Shown here piece after piece: positions 43,103-52,198 of a stretch of 64,000 bases of DNA. The translations under genes and the position numbers were made by a program. Under the pieces are notes generated by a model, which saw only the letters and a list, made by a program, of their open reading frames with translations, was not told the DNA's origin and searched no databases. Source of the stretch: Blastococcus carthaginiensis (lineage in GTDB: Bacteria > Actinomycetota > Actinomycetes > Mycobacteriales > Geodermatophilaceae); assembly GCF_030731085.1 (NCBI RefSeq), contig NZ_JASNFN010000005.1:124001-188000 (forward strand), read 5' to 3'. How positions within the stretch are numbered: the first letter of the stretch is position 1; every line of letters starts with the position of its first letter.

Positions 43103-44608
43103 ATGACCGCCGAGACCCTGACCGCAGTGCCGAGATTCGAACCCGAAGGGACCTACCGACTGCACATCGGTGGACGCTGGGTGCCGACAGAGGCGACCTT
43201 CGAGACGGTCGACCCGAGCCTCGGGCGGCCGTGGGCGCTGATCGGGCAAGCTTCGCGGCAGCAGGTCGACGACGCAGTCGCGGCAGCCTGGGCGGCTCTC
43301 CCCGCTTGGAGCCGCTCCAGCCTCGCCACCCGGCAACGGATCCTCGGCGCGATCGCGGACCGGGTTGAAGCCTCCGCCGATCGCTGGACCCGGTTGCTGC
43401 CGACGGAGAACGGACGACCGGTTCGCGAGGTCGCCCTCGCCGACGTGCCGTCCACCGCAGCGATCTACCGGTTCTTCGCCGGGATCGTCCGGGACCATCA
43501 CGGTGAACAGATCCCGGTCGAGGACCCGCACAGCCTCGTCTACACGACGCGGGAGCCGCTCGGGGTCATCGCGGCCATCCTGCCGTGGAACTCCCCCATC
43601 ATCACGCTCGCCAACAAGCTCGCCCCAGCCCTGGCCTGCGGCAACACCATGGTCGTCAAGCCGTCAGAGTTCGCGTCGGCGAGCATCCTCGAGTTCGTCT
43701 CGCTGGTGGAGGACCTGCTTCCGCCTGGCGTGCTCAACGTGGTGACCGGGGACGGGCCGGCAGTCGGTGCGGCACTCGTCGGGCATCGTGATGTGGCCAA
43801 GGTGACGCTGACCGGTGGTGGTGCGACAGCCCGGAAGATCATGGCGACCGCGGCCGAGTCGCTGACGCCCACGATCATGGAGCTGGGCGGCAAGAGCGCC
43901 ATGATCGTGGCCGAGGACGCCGACGTGGATCGCGCGGTCGCGGACGCCCTGATGGGCATCTACCTGGCGAACGGGGAGGCATGCATCGCCTCGTCCCGGC
44001 TGCTGCTGCACGTCGACGTGGCCGACGAGTTCCTCCACCGTTTCGCCACGACGGCGCGCTCCATCCGGGTGGGCGACGCGCTCGACCCGACGACGCAGGT
44101 CGGACCGCTCGTGTCCCGTCCGCACTTCGAGCGTGTCGTCTCAACTCTCCAGCGAGCTCGGTCCGAAGGAGTCGAGGTCCTGGCGGGTGACGAGACGCTC
44201 GAGCTGCCGACTGCCAATGCCGACGGGTTCTTCCTGCGGCCGACTCTCCTGCTCGACCCGCACGGCGGCTCGGCCGTCACGTCCGAGGAGGTCTTCGGTC
44301 CGGTGACCGTGGCAGAGACCTTCACCGACTACGACGACGCGGTCGCCCGCGCGAACAGCACCCGGTACGGCCTGGCGGCAGGCGTCTGGACCAAGGACCT
44401 GGCTCGGGCCCACTCGATGGCGCAGGCACTGGAGTCCGGCATCGTCTGGGTGAATAAGTGGTTCGACCTTCCCGCGGGGATGCCCATGGGCGGGGTGAAG
44501 GACAGCGGGTTCGGGCGGGAACTGTCGAGGGAGACGCTCCTCGAATACAGCGCCAGCAAGGTGGTCGACATCGATCTGGGTGCTCCACGGTTCCCGCTCT
44601 GGGACTGA
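43103..44608 (+). CDS. NAD(P)-dependent aldehyde dehydrogenase
   Basis: This is a 501-aa aldehyde dehydrogenase. I chose ATG 43103 with CGAGGAGATCG directly upstream. The catalytic Cys294 is in GEACIASS, the general base Glu260 in MELGGKS, and Asn163 in PWNSP. The C-terminal EVFGPV and GGVKDSGFGRE blocks are intact. It is probably co-transcribed with the SDR gene 45 nt downstream. It likely oxidises the aldehyde from an amine oxidase to an acid. A second, diverged copy lies at 47642. Confidence 0.93.
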   Translation: MTAETLTAVPRFEPEGTYRLHIGGRWVPTEATFETVDPSLGRPWALIGQASRQQVDDAVAAAWAALPAWSRSSLATRQRILGAIADRVEASADRWTRLLPTENGRPVREVALADVPSTAAIYRFFAGIVRDHHGEQIPVEDPHSLVYTTREPLGVIAAILPWNSPIITLANKLAPALACGNTMVVKPSEFASASILEFVSLVEDLLPPGVLNVVTGDGPAVGAALVGHRDVAKVTLTGGGATARKIMATAAESLTPTIMELGGKSAMIVAEDADVDRAVADALMGIYLANGEACIASSRLLLHVDVADEFLHRFATTARSIRVGDALDPTTQVGPLVSRPHFERVVSTLQRARSEGVEVLAGDETLELPTANADGFFLRPTLLLDPHGGSAVTSEEVFGPVTVAETFTDYDDAVARANSTRYGLAAGVWTKDLARAHSMAQALESGIVWVNKWFDLPAGMPMGGVKDSGFGRELSRETLLEYSASKVVDIDLGAPRFPLWD

Positions 44609-44653
44609 TCCCTGGCGCCCGGGCAGGCACGGTCGATCGGGGAGAATCCAACG

Positions 44654-45439
44654 GTGGTGGATGTGGAGAGCGGTAGTCCCCTGCGTCCCGGCAGCGGCGC
44701 AGTCCTGGTCACTGGTGGGACGAGCGGCATCGGACTGGCCGTTGCGACGAACCTCGTCACCCAGGGGCGCCCCGTCGTCGTCCTCGGCCGCGACACCGGC
44801 CGTGCGCAGGCGGCGAGGTCCGCCCTGACGACGGGTGCCGGCGGTGCCGGCGTCCTCGCGGCGGCCGTCGACACCACGGATCCCGACGGCTTGAGCGCGG
44901 TCGTGGCCGAGGCGGAGTCGATGTGGGGCGCCGTCGACGGGCTCGTCACCGCCGCTGGCCGCCTCGCCCGCGGAACGCTCGTCGACCTTCCCCTCCAGGA
45001 GTTCCGCAGCGCGTGGGAGACGAACGTGCTGGGCACGTGGCTGGCCTTGCGAGCCGTGGCGCCCGGGATGGTGGCCAGGGGCTACGGGCGCATCGTCACG
45101 GTCGGGTCGGTGCTGGGCTCGACCGGGGCGCCGGCGAGAGGCGGATACGCGGCCACCAAGGGCGCCGTCGCGGCGCTGACCCGCTCCATCGCCCTCGAGC
45201 TGGCGTCCTCGGGCGTCACGGTCAACTGCGTCGCCCCGGGACCGGTAGGCACCCCGATGAACGAAGGCGACGCCGCGGGCGACGATGCGGCACAGAAGGC
45301 CTTCACGGCGGCGATCCCCGTCGGCCGTTGGGGAACCCCGGCCGAAGTGGCGCACGCAATCGTCCCACTGCTGGCCGCGGAGTCCGGCTACACCACAGGC
45401 AGCGTGGTGATGGTGGACGGCGGCTACACCGCCCGCTGA
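44654..45439 (+). CDS. Short-chain dehydrogenase/reductase (SDR)
   Basis: This is a 261-aa NAD(P)-dependent oxidoreductase of the classical FabG-like type. It has the cofactor motif TGGTSGIG, a VTAAGR segment in place of NNAG, and the active-site Ser152, Tyr165 and Lys169 (GYAATKG), ending VVMVDGGYTAR. The start is GTG 44654 or the adjacent GTG 44657, with GGGGAG upstream. It could oxidise a hydroxyl on the side chain or a dihydrodiol; the product is not certain. Confidence 0.9.
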   Translation: MVDVESGSPLRPGSGAVLVTGGTSGIGLAVATNLVTQGRPVVVLGRDTGRAQAARSALTTGAGGAGVLAAAVDTTDPDGLSAVVAEAESMWGAVDGLVTAAGRLARGTLVDLPLQEFRSAWETNVLGTWLALRAVAPGMVARGYGRIVTVGSVLGSTGAPARGGYAATKGAVAALTRSIALELASSGVTVNCVAPGPVGTPMNEGDAAGDDAAQKAFTAAIPVGRWGTPAEVAHAIVPLLAAESGYTTGSVVMVDGGYTAR

Positions 45440-45562
45440 TCCGCGCCCGTCGGGACTGGTCGGTCAAGCCGCCTCGCCGCTCCGCACGCCGTCCACGTCC
45501 TCTCGGCGCGGCGCGGCGCGGCACCGGCGGTGAAATCGCCACTCGGTCAGGAGGGACCAGCA

Positions 45563-45601
45563 CCCGCCGCCGCCGATCGTCATCGCCCGGGAGGCGGCGG
45601 G
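45563..45601. terminator. Hairpin between convergent SDR and amine oxidase genes
   Basis: The perfect 9-bp arms CCCGCCGCC and GGCGGCGGG flank 21 nt. It is the only clear structure in the 208-nt gap between the SDR end and the amine oxidase end. Confidence 0.5.
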
Positions 45602-45647
45602 AACGACTCGTCGCCGGGACGCGCGCCCCGTCCAGTGTCCATCGTTC

Positions 45648-47555
45648 TCATGAGTGGCAGCAGTCGTCGCCGCTGCCGTGCCGAGGCTCGTTCGCCGGAA
45701 CGTCGAGCGCGGGGTTCCGGTCGAAGAAGTTGGTCGGGAGGAGCATGAAGCTCGCGATCTCCGTCGGCATGACCGGCCAGTCCTCGGACCGCGGGATGTG
45801 CGTCACACCGACGGTGTGCCAGAGGACGACATCGGTGTTCTCCACGGGACGATCCGCGGCGGTCCAGGCGGGCAGCCCGGCACCGGATCGGTCACCGTTC
45901 GGGTGCTCTCCGGCCGAACGCATCTCCTCCGGAGAGTAGGGCGTCACCCACACGTTCTTCGTGGCGAACCCCGCGCGCTTCACCATCAGCGACGGCTCCT
46001 GGGCGATCAACGTGTCCGAGGCCCAGCCCGGGAGGAGCTTGTACCCGACGGGGAGACCCCACCGGTTCCGCTTGTTCGGATTGACGACAACCCAGTTGCG
46101 CGCGCTCTGCGGGTTCGTGAAGCCGTCGCCGTCGTTCTCGCGGGCGATCATCGTCTTCGTGACGCTGATGGCATTCCCGTGTGGGTTGGCCGGCCCGACC
46201 GGTGTCCCCCCGACGTCGTTCTGGTAAACGGTGTTCTGCCACCCGTCCACCTCCATGTCGAGGCGGAAGGAGAACAGGTGCTGGTGGTACGTCGCCGCCA
46301 GGTTCTCCGCGATCGGGGTGGCGTGGGCCGGCACCTCACCAGGCGCGATGGCCCGTGTCTGGACGATGCCCAGCAGCTTCGTGTCGACCTCGATGTGACC
46401 GTCCTGGAAGAAGTTCCAGTAGAACCCGTAGTGGTAGTTCCCGACGGTCGCGATGAAGCTCACGACGAGCTTCCGGGAGCGGCGGACGTCGACCTTGCCG
46501 GTCACCCAGTCGGTGTGCTTCCAGAGGATCCCGGCGTCCTCCTCGTGAATGCAGATCGCGTTCTCGATGACCGACGGCTCACCGTCGTCGTCGGCCACCA
46601 CCGCGTCGAGATACACGATCTCGCCGAGGCAGTCGCACCCCAGCAGCAGCGAGTTGGCGAGACGGCCGAGGCCGTACTCACCGACGTCGAACGCGCTCCG
46701 CCAGTAGTGCGCGTCGTCGGGGTCGCCGTAGGGCACCAGCATCTCCGCGAGGGAGCCGCGGTGCATGACCGAGCGGTACTCGTCGCCGTCCTGGTACTCC
46801 ACCCCGGAGATGACCAGGCCCTCGAGCGGATGCATGTTGATCCGGAAGCGCCACTTCTGCCAGGACATCTCCGGGCCGTCGAGCCGGAACCCGACCCCCT
46901 CCGGCTGGGTGATATCCAGCGGCGCCACATCGCTGCGCATCGGCTGGTTGTGCTCGGCCGTGTAGTTGTCGCAGGTCGGGTTCATCGGCTTCACGCCGGC
47001 GTCCTCGACCGCGTAGACCTCGCGCCGGACTGTGTCCACGATGACGACGAGGCCCTCGACGGCGTGGGCGTAGCCGTTGTCGTCCTCGAAGTGGCGGTGG
47101 TAGGACACCGCGCACCACAGACGTCGGCCGTCGAGGTCGATGTCCGCCCGGTTGCCGGCGCCGAACGGATCCAGCTGCACTGAGTCGAGATCGGTGATCC
47201 CCCGCTTGGCCAGTGCAGCCACGTACCGATCGTCGGCCTTGGCCACCTCCGCGACGATGGCAACGTCCTCGATGAGCATCGGAGGTCCACCGTCGACGAG
47301 CTGCGCCGAGGAGACCACCTTCTCGGTATCGAGGTCCACGCGCACGTCGTACCTGGCAGCGGACGTGCGGTCGAGGACCATCGCACGAGCCCGGCGACCC
47401 ACGGCCTCGCCGGCCCGGAGTCGTGCCTTGTCCGGCTCGTCGGTGAAGACCGCCGCGAAGCCGGGCCGATCGCCACCGATGCCTGCCTTGCGGACGATCG
47501 CCGATACGCTGCGTATCTCTTCGGCCGTCAGTGCGTCGAAGAGGGGGCTGTGCAT
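45648..47555 (-). CDS. Copper-containing primary-amine oxidase, variant TPQ motif
   Basis: This is the second TPQ amine oxidase, 635 aa, from ATG 47555 with GAGGAAGGAACC upstream. Topaquinone precursor Tyr374 lies in VGNYHYGFY, where His375 replaces the Asp or Glu usually found after the Tyr. The catalytic base is Asp290 (SAFDVGEYG), again with Ala at the gate position. Copper ligands are His424 and His426 (YHQHLF) and the His in VTHIPRSEDWP. The C-terminus ends DDCCHS. It is 87 nt from the aldehyde dehydrogenase gene upstream, so the pair would turn amine into acid. Confidence 0.93.
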   Translation of the reverse strand: MHSPLFDALTAEEIRSVSAIVRKAGIGGDRPGFAAVFTDEPDKARLRAGEAVGRRARAMVLDRTSAARYDVRVDLDTEKVVSSAQLVDGGPPMLIEDVAIVAEVAKADDRYVAALAKRGITDLDSVQLDPFGAGNRADIDLDGRRLWCAVSYHRHFEDDNGYAHAVEGLVVIVDTVRREVYAVEDAGVKPMNPTCDNYTAEHNQPMRSDVAPLDITQPEGVGFRLDGPEMSWQKWRFRINMHPLEGLVISGVEYQDGDEYRSVMHRGSLAEMLVPYGDPDDAHYWRSAFDVGEYGLGRLANSLLLGCDCLGEIVYLDAVVADDDGEPSVIENAICIHEEDAGILWKHTDWVTGKVDVRRSRKLVVSFIATVGNYHYGFYWNFFQDGHIEVDTKLLGIVQTRAIAPGEVPAHATPIAENLAATYHQHLFSFRLDMEVDGWQNTVYQNDVGGTPVGPANPHGNAISVTKTMIARENDGDGFTNPQSARNWVVVNPNKRNRWGLPVGYKLLPGWASDTLIAQEPSLMVKRAGFATKNVWVTPYSPEEMRSAGEHPNGDRSGAGLPAWTAADRPVENTDVVLWHTVGVTHIPRSEDWPVMPTEIASFMLLPTNFFDRNPALDVPANEPRHGSGDDCCHS

Positions 47556-47641
47556 GGGTGGTTCCTTCCTCGGCGGGATCGGGTGGCACCCACCCGGCGG
47601 AGCTGCTCGGGACCTGCCGGTGCCGGGATTCGGCAAGTCGG

Positions 47642-49087
47642 TCAGGCCAGGTTGATGAAGACGGACCGCGTCTCGGTGAACTCGTCGATCGAGTAGGCCC
47701 CCAGCTCCCGGCCCCAGCCGCTGAGGCCGAGGCCACCCCACGGGGCGCCCGGGTCGATGAGCGGGAGCTGGTTGACGAACACCGTGCCGGCGTTGATCCG
47801 CTGGGGAAGGGTGTGCGCGGTCCGCAGGTCCTGCGTCCAGACCACGCCGACCAGGCCGTAGACGGTGCTGTTGGCGATCGAGAGCGCCTCGTCCATGTCG
47901 TCGAAGGGCATGACGGACAGGACGGGTCCGAAGATCTCCTCCTGGGCGATGGTCATGTCGTTCTGCACGCCGGCGAAGACGGTCGGGCGGTAGAAGAAGC
48001 CTCGCTCCAGGTCACCACCGACGCGCTCGCCACCGGTGACGAGCTCCGCCCCCTGGTCGCGGCCCGACGCGACGTAGCCGGCGACGCGGTTGAGGTGCTC
48101 CTCGGAGACCAGCGGGCCGACGAACGTCTCCGGGTCTCGGCCCGGGCCGATCGGCAGGGAGTCGGCGGCCGCGGCGAGCTTGGAGGTGAACTCGTCGACC
48201 CGCGAGCGGTGCACGAGGAAGCGGGTGAACGCGCCACAGGCCTGACCCGTGTTGAACAACGCGCCCTGCAGGTTGCCCGTCACGGCGGCGTCCACGTCCG
48301 CGTCGTCGCAGATGATGCTGGCGGCCTTGCCACCCAGCTCGAGCCCGAGCCGCTTGAGATCGCGCGCGGAGGCCTTGACGATCTCCTGGCCCACGGCGGT
48401 CGAGCCGGTGAAGGAGATCATGTCCACGCCCTGGTGCGCGACCAGCGCCTGCCCCGCCTCCGGACCGCCGGTGACCAGGTTGACCACACCCGCCGGGATG
48501 CCCGCCTCCCGGCAGATCTCGGCGAGACGGACGGTGGACAGCGGGGTCTGCTCGGCAGGCTTCAGGATGGCGGCGTTGCCCGTGGCGAGAGCCGGCGCCA
48601 ACTTCCAGGCAGCGATGGCCAGCGGGAAGTTCCACGGAGTGATGAGGCCGCAGACACCGAGCGGCGCCCGCTGCTGGTAGATCAGCTGGTTCGGGATGGA
48701 GACCGGCGAGACCTTGCCCTCGATCTTCGTCGCGAAGCCGGCGTAGTACCGGAACACCTGGGCGGCGAGCGGGACGTTGACGTTGCTGCTGATGAAGATG
48801 GGCTGGCCCTGGTCCATCGTCTCGAGAGCAGCGAGCTCCTGACCGTTCTCCTCGATCAGCTCGGCGACCTTCCACAGCAGCTTGCCGCGTGCGTCCGGGG
48901 ACAGCGACTGCCACGCGTCGGACTCGAACCCTGCGCGCGCGGCCGCGACGGCCGCATCGACGTCGGCCGCGGTGCCGTCGGCGAAGACGCCGACGACCTC
49001 ACCGCTCGCGGGATCGACGGTATCCGCCGTGGCTCCCGCCGAGGCGTCCACCCAGTCCTCGCCGATGAGCAGTTGGGTCTTGTGCAC
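47642..49087 (-). CDS. NAD(P)-dependent aldehyde dehydrogenase (second copy)
   Basis: This is a 481-aa aldehyde dehydrogenase from GTG 49087 with GGAGACCCCC upstream. It has catalytic Cys284 (GQACGAF), Glu250 (LELGGKA) and Asn153 (PWNFP). It resembles phenylacetaldehyde and betaine-type dehydrogenases in length and motif spacing. It leads a two-gene unit with the second amine oxidase and has a perfect 19-bp operator-like palindrome 70 bp upstream. Confidence 0.93.
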   Translation of the reverse strand: MHKTQLLIGEDWVDASAGATADTVDPASGEVVGVFADGTAADVDAAVAAARAGFESDAWQSLSPDARGKLLWKVAELIEENGQELAALETMDQGQPIFISSNVNVPLAAQVFRYYAGFATKIEGKVSPVSIPNQLIYQQRAPLGVCGLITPWNFPLAIAAWKLAPALATGNAAILKPAEQTPLSTVRLAEICREAGIPAGVVNLVTGGPEAGQALVAHQGVDMISFTGSTAVGQEIVKASARDLKRLGLELGGKAASIICDDADVDAAVTGNLQGALFNTGQACGAFTRFLVHRSRVDEFTSKLAAAADSLPIGPGRDPETFVGPLVSEEHLNRVAGYVASGRDQGAELVTGGERVGGDLERGFFYRPTVFAGVQNDMTIAQEEIFGPVLSVMPFDDMDEALSIANSTVYGLVGVVWTQDLRTAHTLPQRINAGTVFVNQLPLIDPGAPWGGLGLSGWGRELGAYSIDEFTETRSVFINLA

Positions 49088-49156
49088 AGGGGGTCTCCTT
49101 CTCGATTGCGGGCGCAGTACAACCTGGCACGACCTGACAGCGGCGGGGCACGGGAG

Positions 49157-49175
49157 CGGTCCGGTGACCGGACCG
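49157..49175. promoter_or_regulatory. Island operator site, perfect 19-bp palindrome
   Basis: CGGTCCGGT-G-ACCGGACCG is the best copy of the recurring motif, with 9-bp perfect arms. It lies 70 bp before the aldehyde dehydrogenase/amine oxidase pair; the TetR gene ends 172 bp further upstream. Confidence 0.78.
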
Positions 49176-49346
49176 AGGGGGCGTACGAGCACCCTCGCCG
49201 CGTGGGTCGGGAGGAGCCGGCGTCGGGATGACCGTCCGGAACGGTCGAGCCGCCTGGTGTCCCGGCTACCTCGTCCTTTGCGCCACCTGAGAGGCGGAGC
49301 GGCCGCCGTCGTCCGCGCTGACGCATGACGCCTCGCGGCCACGGAT

Positions 49347-49970
49347 CTACGTACCGGTCGGGTGCCCGGTGGCAGAAGTGCGCGAGCTCGTCGACAGGAA
49401 CCGAAGGAGGTCCCGGACCCGCTCCAGGGCGGCCTCTGTCCGAAGCGTTGAGTCGAATACTCCATGCTGCAGCACCAAGCCGTCCAGCATGGCGAAGAAC
49501 ACCGCTTCCCACGAACCGTCCGGATCCTCGATCCCCAGCGCCGCCAGAGTCTTGCCGATCTCCGCGAGGTAACCGTTGTAGGACTCGCGGGCGAGCGCGA
49601 CGTCCACGGTTCCACGGATCCCGTTGAGGGCCAGTTCGAACTGCAGCGCCCGCCTCGACCAGACCTCCTCGTTGGGTGAGGCCAGGCCTTCGGCGAAGGT
49701 GTCGACGTCGCCCGTGACCAGACGGACGTCGTTGATGTCCTCGCCGACAGCCACGTGCAGCGCCTCGGCCAGCATCGCCTGACGCGTGCCGAAGTAGTGC
49801 CGTACCAGGCCGTGCGTAACGTCCGCCCGCGCAGCAACCGAGCGGTGGGTCACCATGTGGACCCCCTCCCTGCCTGCGATGTCGATGACAGCTCGGAGCA
49901 GGCGCTCGCGGGTGGACGGCCCGCCGCCGAGGCTGTCGTCGGCCGCTGAGGTGTTCGAACTGCGCGACAC
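49347..49970 (-). CDS. TetR-family transcriptional regulator
   Basis: This is a 207-aa regulator. I chose GTG 49970 with GGAAGAAG upstream; longer readings give an unusual Arg/Pro-rich extension. The N-terminal helix-turn-helix (THRSVAARADVTHGLVRHYF) is typical, and the C-terminal region is helical with no recognised ligand. It may control the downstream dehydrogenase/oxidase pair or the RibBA operon upstream of it. Confidence 0.85.
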   Translation of the reverse strand: MSRSSNTSAADDSLGGGPSTRERLLRAVIDIAGREGVHMVTHRSVAARADVTHGLVRHYFGTRQAMLAEALHVAVGEDINDVRLVTGDVDTFAEGLASPNEEVWSRRALQFELALNGIRGTVDVALARESYNGYLAEIGKTLAALGIEDPDGSWEAVFFAMLDGLVLQHGVFDSTLRTEAALERVRDLLRFLSTSSRTSATGHPTGT

Positions 49971-50334
49971 GAGCTTCTTCCGTCGAGATGGGGATGTCCG
50001 GGCGGAACCGGATAGTTCAGCCGAGCCTGCCAGGTGGACGCCCTCGGGGCCACGGCGGCCTCGCCTCGGGCTAGGACGGCATCGCTGCTGCGGCTCCGGA
50101 CGGGATCGCGCCGGTCCGGTCGGCATAGAGGATCCGCGGGCTCGATTCGCCACCTCGGCCCATGTACTCGTCGAGCGAGGTCTCCTCGGAGCTGGCGCAG
50201 TGGGAGCAGGGTCCCGGGCTGTGCCCCGGCCGTCTACCGTCGCCGACGTCGCCTGTTCGGTCCTTCTGCCTGGTGGAGCGGAAGGCTCCGAACAGCATCG
50301 CCGGGCGCTCGGCGACGCTGGTCGCGCTGACCGG
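49971..50334. other. 364-nt gap without a convincing gene
   Basis: The gap lies between the TetR start and the RibBA stop. Short readings exist on both strands (for example a 75-codon one at 50071-50298, minus) but none has a convincing ribosome binding site or composition. I see no strong hairpin. Confidence 0.4.
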
Positions 50335-51654
50335 CTACGTGATGGCGGCAGACATTTTCTCGGGGGTTGCGGCCCCTTGCTCCACCACCTTGCCGCCGGC
50401 GCCCGACCCAGCGGGACGGTCAGCCCCCGTCCCGGCGGGGAGGGCGTGCCCCATCCGGTCGCGCTTGGTCCGGAGGTAACGCACGTTGTGCGGGTTCTCG
50501 CGCACCGGTGCGGCTACGCGGCCGACGACGACGATGCCGTGACCGGCCAGCCCGCCGTACTTCGCCGGGTTGTTGGTGATGAGCCGTACGCGGGTGACTC
50601 CCAGATCGCTCAGGATCTGGGCGCCCACTCCGTAGTCCCGGGAGTCCACGGGCAGGCCTTGAGCGGTGTTCGCGTCGACCGTGTCGAGCCCCTGCTCCTG
50701 CAGCGCATAGGCACGGATCTTGTGACCGAGCCCGATGCCACGCCCCTCATGACCCCGGAGGTAGACCACAGCACCGCACCCCTCGGCCGCGATCGCGGCC
50801 AGTGCCGCCTCCAGTTGGCCGCCGCAGTCGCAGCGGAGCGAGCCCAGGATGTCGCCGGTCAGGCACTCCGAGTGGACGCGGACCAAGGCCCCTTCGTGGG
50901 TTCGGGCGGCACCGGCGACGTCACCCATGACGAGCGCCAGGTGTTCGGTGCCGTCGACGGTGTTGCGGTAGGCAAGTGCACGGAACGAGCCGAACTCGGT
51001 GGGCATCTGCGCGGCCCCGACCAACTCGACCATGCGTTCCGTCGCTCGTCGATGCCGCACCAGGTCCGCGATGGCCAGGACGGGTAGCCCGTGGTCGGAC
51101 GCGAAGCGATGCAGCGAGGCTCCCCGACGCATCGATCCGTCCTCGTCGACGATCTCCCCGATCACCGCAACACCCGACAACCCCGCCATCCGGGCCAGGT
51201 CCACGGCGGCCTCGGTGTGCCCGGCCCGCGCGAGCACGCCGCCCGCTCGAGCCACCAGGGGGAAGACGTGCCCGGGACGCCGCAGATGGTCCGGCCGCGT
51301 GCCCTCTGCGGTCAGTGCGCGCACCGTGGTCGCCCGGTCGGCGGCGCTGACACCCGTGCCCGTGTCGACGTGGTCCACGGTGACCGTGAAAGCCGTGCCG
51401 TGTGCGTCGGTGTTGTCCGACACCATCTGCGGCAGCCGCAGAGCCTCGGCCCGCTCTGCAGGCATCGGCGCACAGACGATGCCGGTCGTGTGCCGGACGA
51501 GGAAAGCCATCTGGTCATCTCGGATCAGTTCGGCAGCCATGACCAGGTCACCCTCGTCCTCCCGGTCGCTGTCATCGACGACGATGACCATCCGGCCGTC
51601 AGCGAGAGCCGCAACGGCGTGCTGCACCGCCTCGGCCGACAGCCACGGGTTCAC
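50335..51654 (-). CDS. ribBA: RibBA: 3,4-dihydroxy-2-butanone-4-phosphate synthase / GTP cyclohydrolase II
   Basis: This 439-aa bifunctional enzyme makes both riboflavin precursors. The N-terminal RibB domain has DDSDREDEGDLVMAAE and RAGHTEAAVDL. The C-terminal RibA domain has the zinc ligands Cys-x10-Cys-x-Cys (SECLTGD ... LRCDCG) and ends with the usual TKRDRMGH block. Both halves look intact. GTG 51654 overlaps the flavin reductase stop (GTGA). No other riboflavin genes are near, so it is a pathway-dedicated extra copy coupled to flavin-using enzymes. Confidence 0.95.
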   Translation of the reverse strand: MNPWLSAEAVQHAVAALADGRMVIVVDDSDREDEGDLVMAAELIRDDQMAFLVRHTTGIVCAPMPAERAEALRLPQMVSDNTDAHGTAFTVTVDHVDTGTGVSAADRATTVRALTAEGTRPDHLRRPGHVFPLVARAGGVLARAGHTEAAVDLARMAGLSGVAVIGEIVDEDGSMRRGASLHRFASDHGLPVLAIADLVRHRRATERMVELVGAAQMPTEFGSFRALAYRNTVDGTEHLALVMGDVAGAARTHEGALVRVHSECLTGDILGSLRCDCGGQLEAALAAIAAEGCGAVVYLRGHEGRGIGLGHKIRAYALQEQGLDTVDANTAQGLPVDSRDYGVGAQILSDLGVTRVRLITNNPAKYGGLAGHGIVVVGRVAAPVRENPHNVRYLRTKRDRMGHALPAGTGADRPAGSGAGGKVVEQGAATPEKMSAAIT

Positions 51655-52157
51655 GAGACCGCGTCCAGGACCGCGTGGGTGCCGAAGGCCCGTCCGTGAT
51701 AGGTGAGCGGCTCACCGGCGGCAGTCTCGGCCACCGCGACATTCCCGAGGACGACGACGTGGTCCCCGCCGTCCACCATCTCGGCGACGGTGCACGCCAG
51801 CCAGCCCGGGGCTCCGGGCAGACGGGGCACACCGTGGTCGACGTTCCAACGCATCCCGTTGAACTTGCCCGGTCCGCCCTTCTTGGCGAAGGCCAGCGCC
51901 ACCGACGACTGCGTCGCCCCGAGGATGTTGATGCCGAACCTGCCCGCCTGCCGGATGAGGGCGAGCAGACCGGAATTGCGATCCAAGGACACCAGGACCA
52001 TGGGCGGGTCCATGGACAGGGAGGTGAAGGCACTCACGGTCGATCCGTGCGGGAGTCCGTCGGCCATCGAGGTCACGACCGACACCGGCGTCGCCACGCC
52101 GGCCATCACCTCGCGGAACGTGGTCTGCAGGCCCTCATCCGCCGGTAGGAAGCGCAT
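51651..52157 (-). CDS. Flavin reductase (FMN-binding split-barrel, HpaC/HsaB-like)
   Basis: This is a 168-aa NAD(P)H:flavin oxidoreductase. I chose ATG 52157 with GAGAGGACGAC upstream; an ATG at 52202 overlapping the previous stop is possible. It has the FMN-binding GSTVSAFTSLSMDPPMVLVSL block and the GINILGATQ block. It should supply reduced flavin to the adjacent monooxygenase, and it is coupled to RibBA, which supplies flavin itself. Confidence 0.9.
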   Translation of the reverse strand: MRFLPADEGLQTTFREVMAGVATPVSVVTSMADGLPHGSTVSAFTSLSMDPPMVLVSLDRNSGLLALIRQAGRFGINILGATQSSVALAFAKKGGPGKFNGMRWNVDHGVPRLPGAPGWLACTVAEMVDGGDHVVVLGNVAVAETAAGEPLTYHGRAFGTHAVLDAVS

Positions 52158-52198
52158 GTCGTCCTCTCTCCTCCCTGGTACCGAACGCAGACGGGCGC

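Noticed and set aside
50071..50298. Possible 75-codon gene between TetR and RibBA genes (minus strand)
   Set aside because: No convincing ribosome binding site, atypical composition and no recognisable domain.
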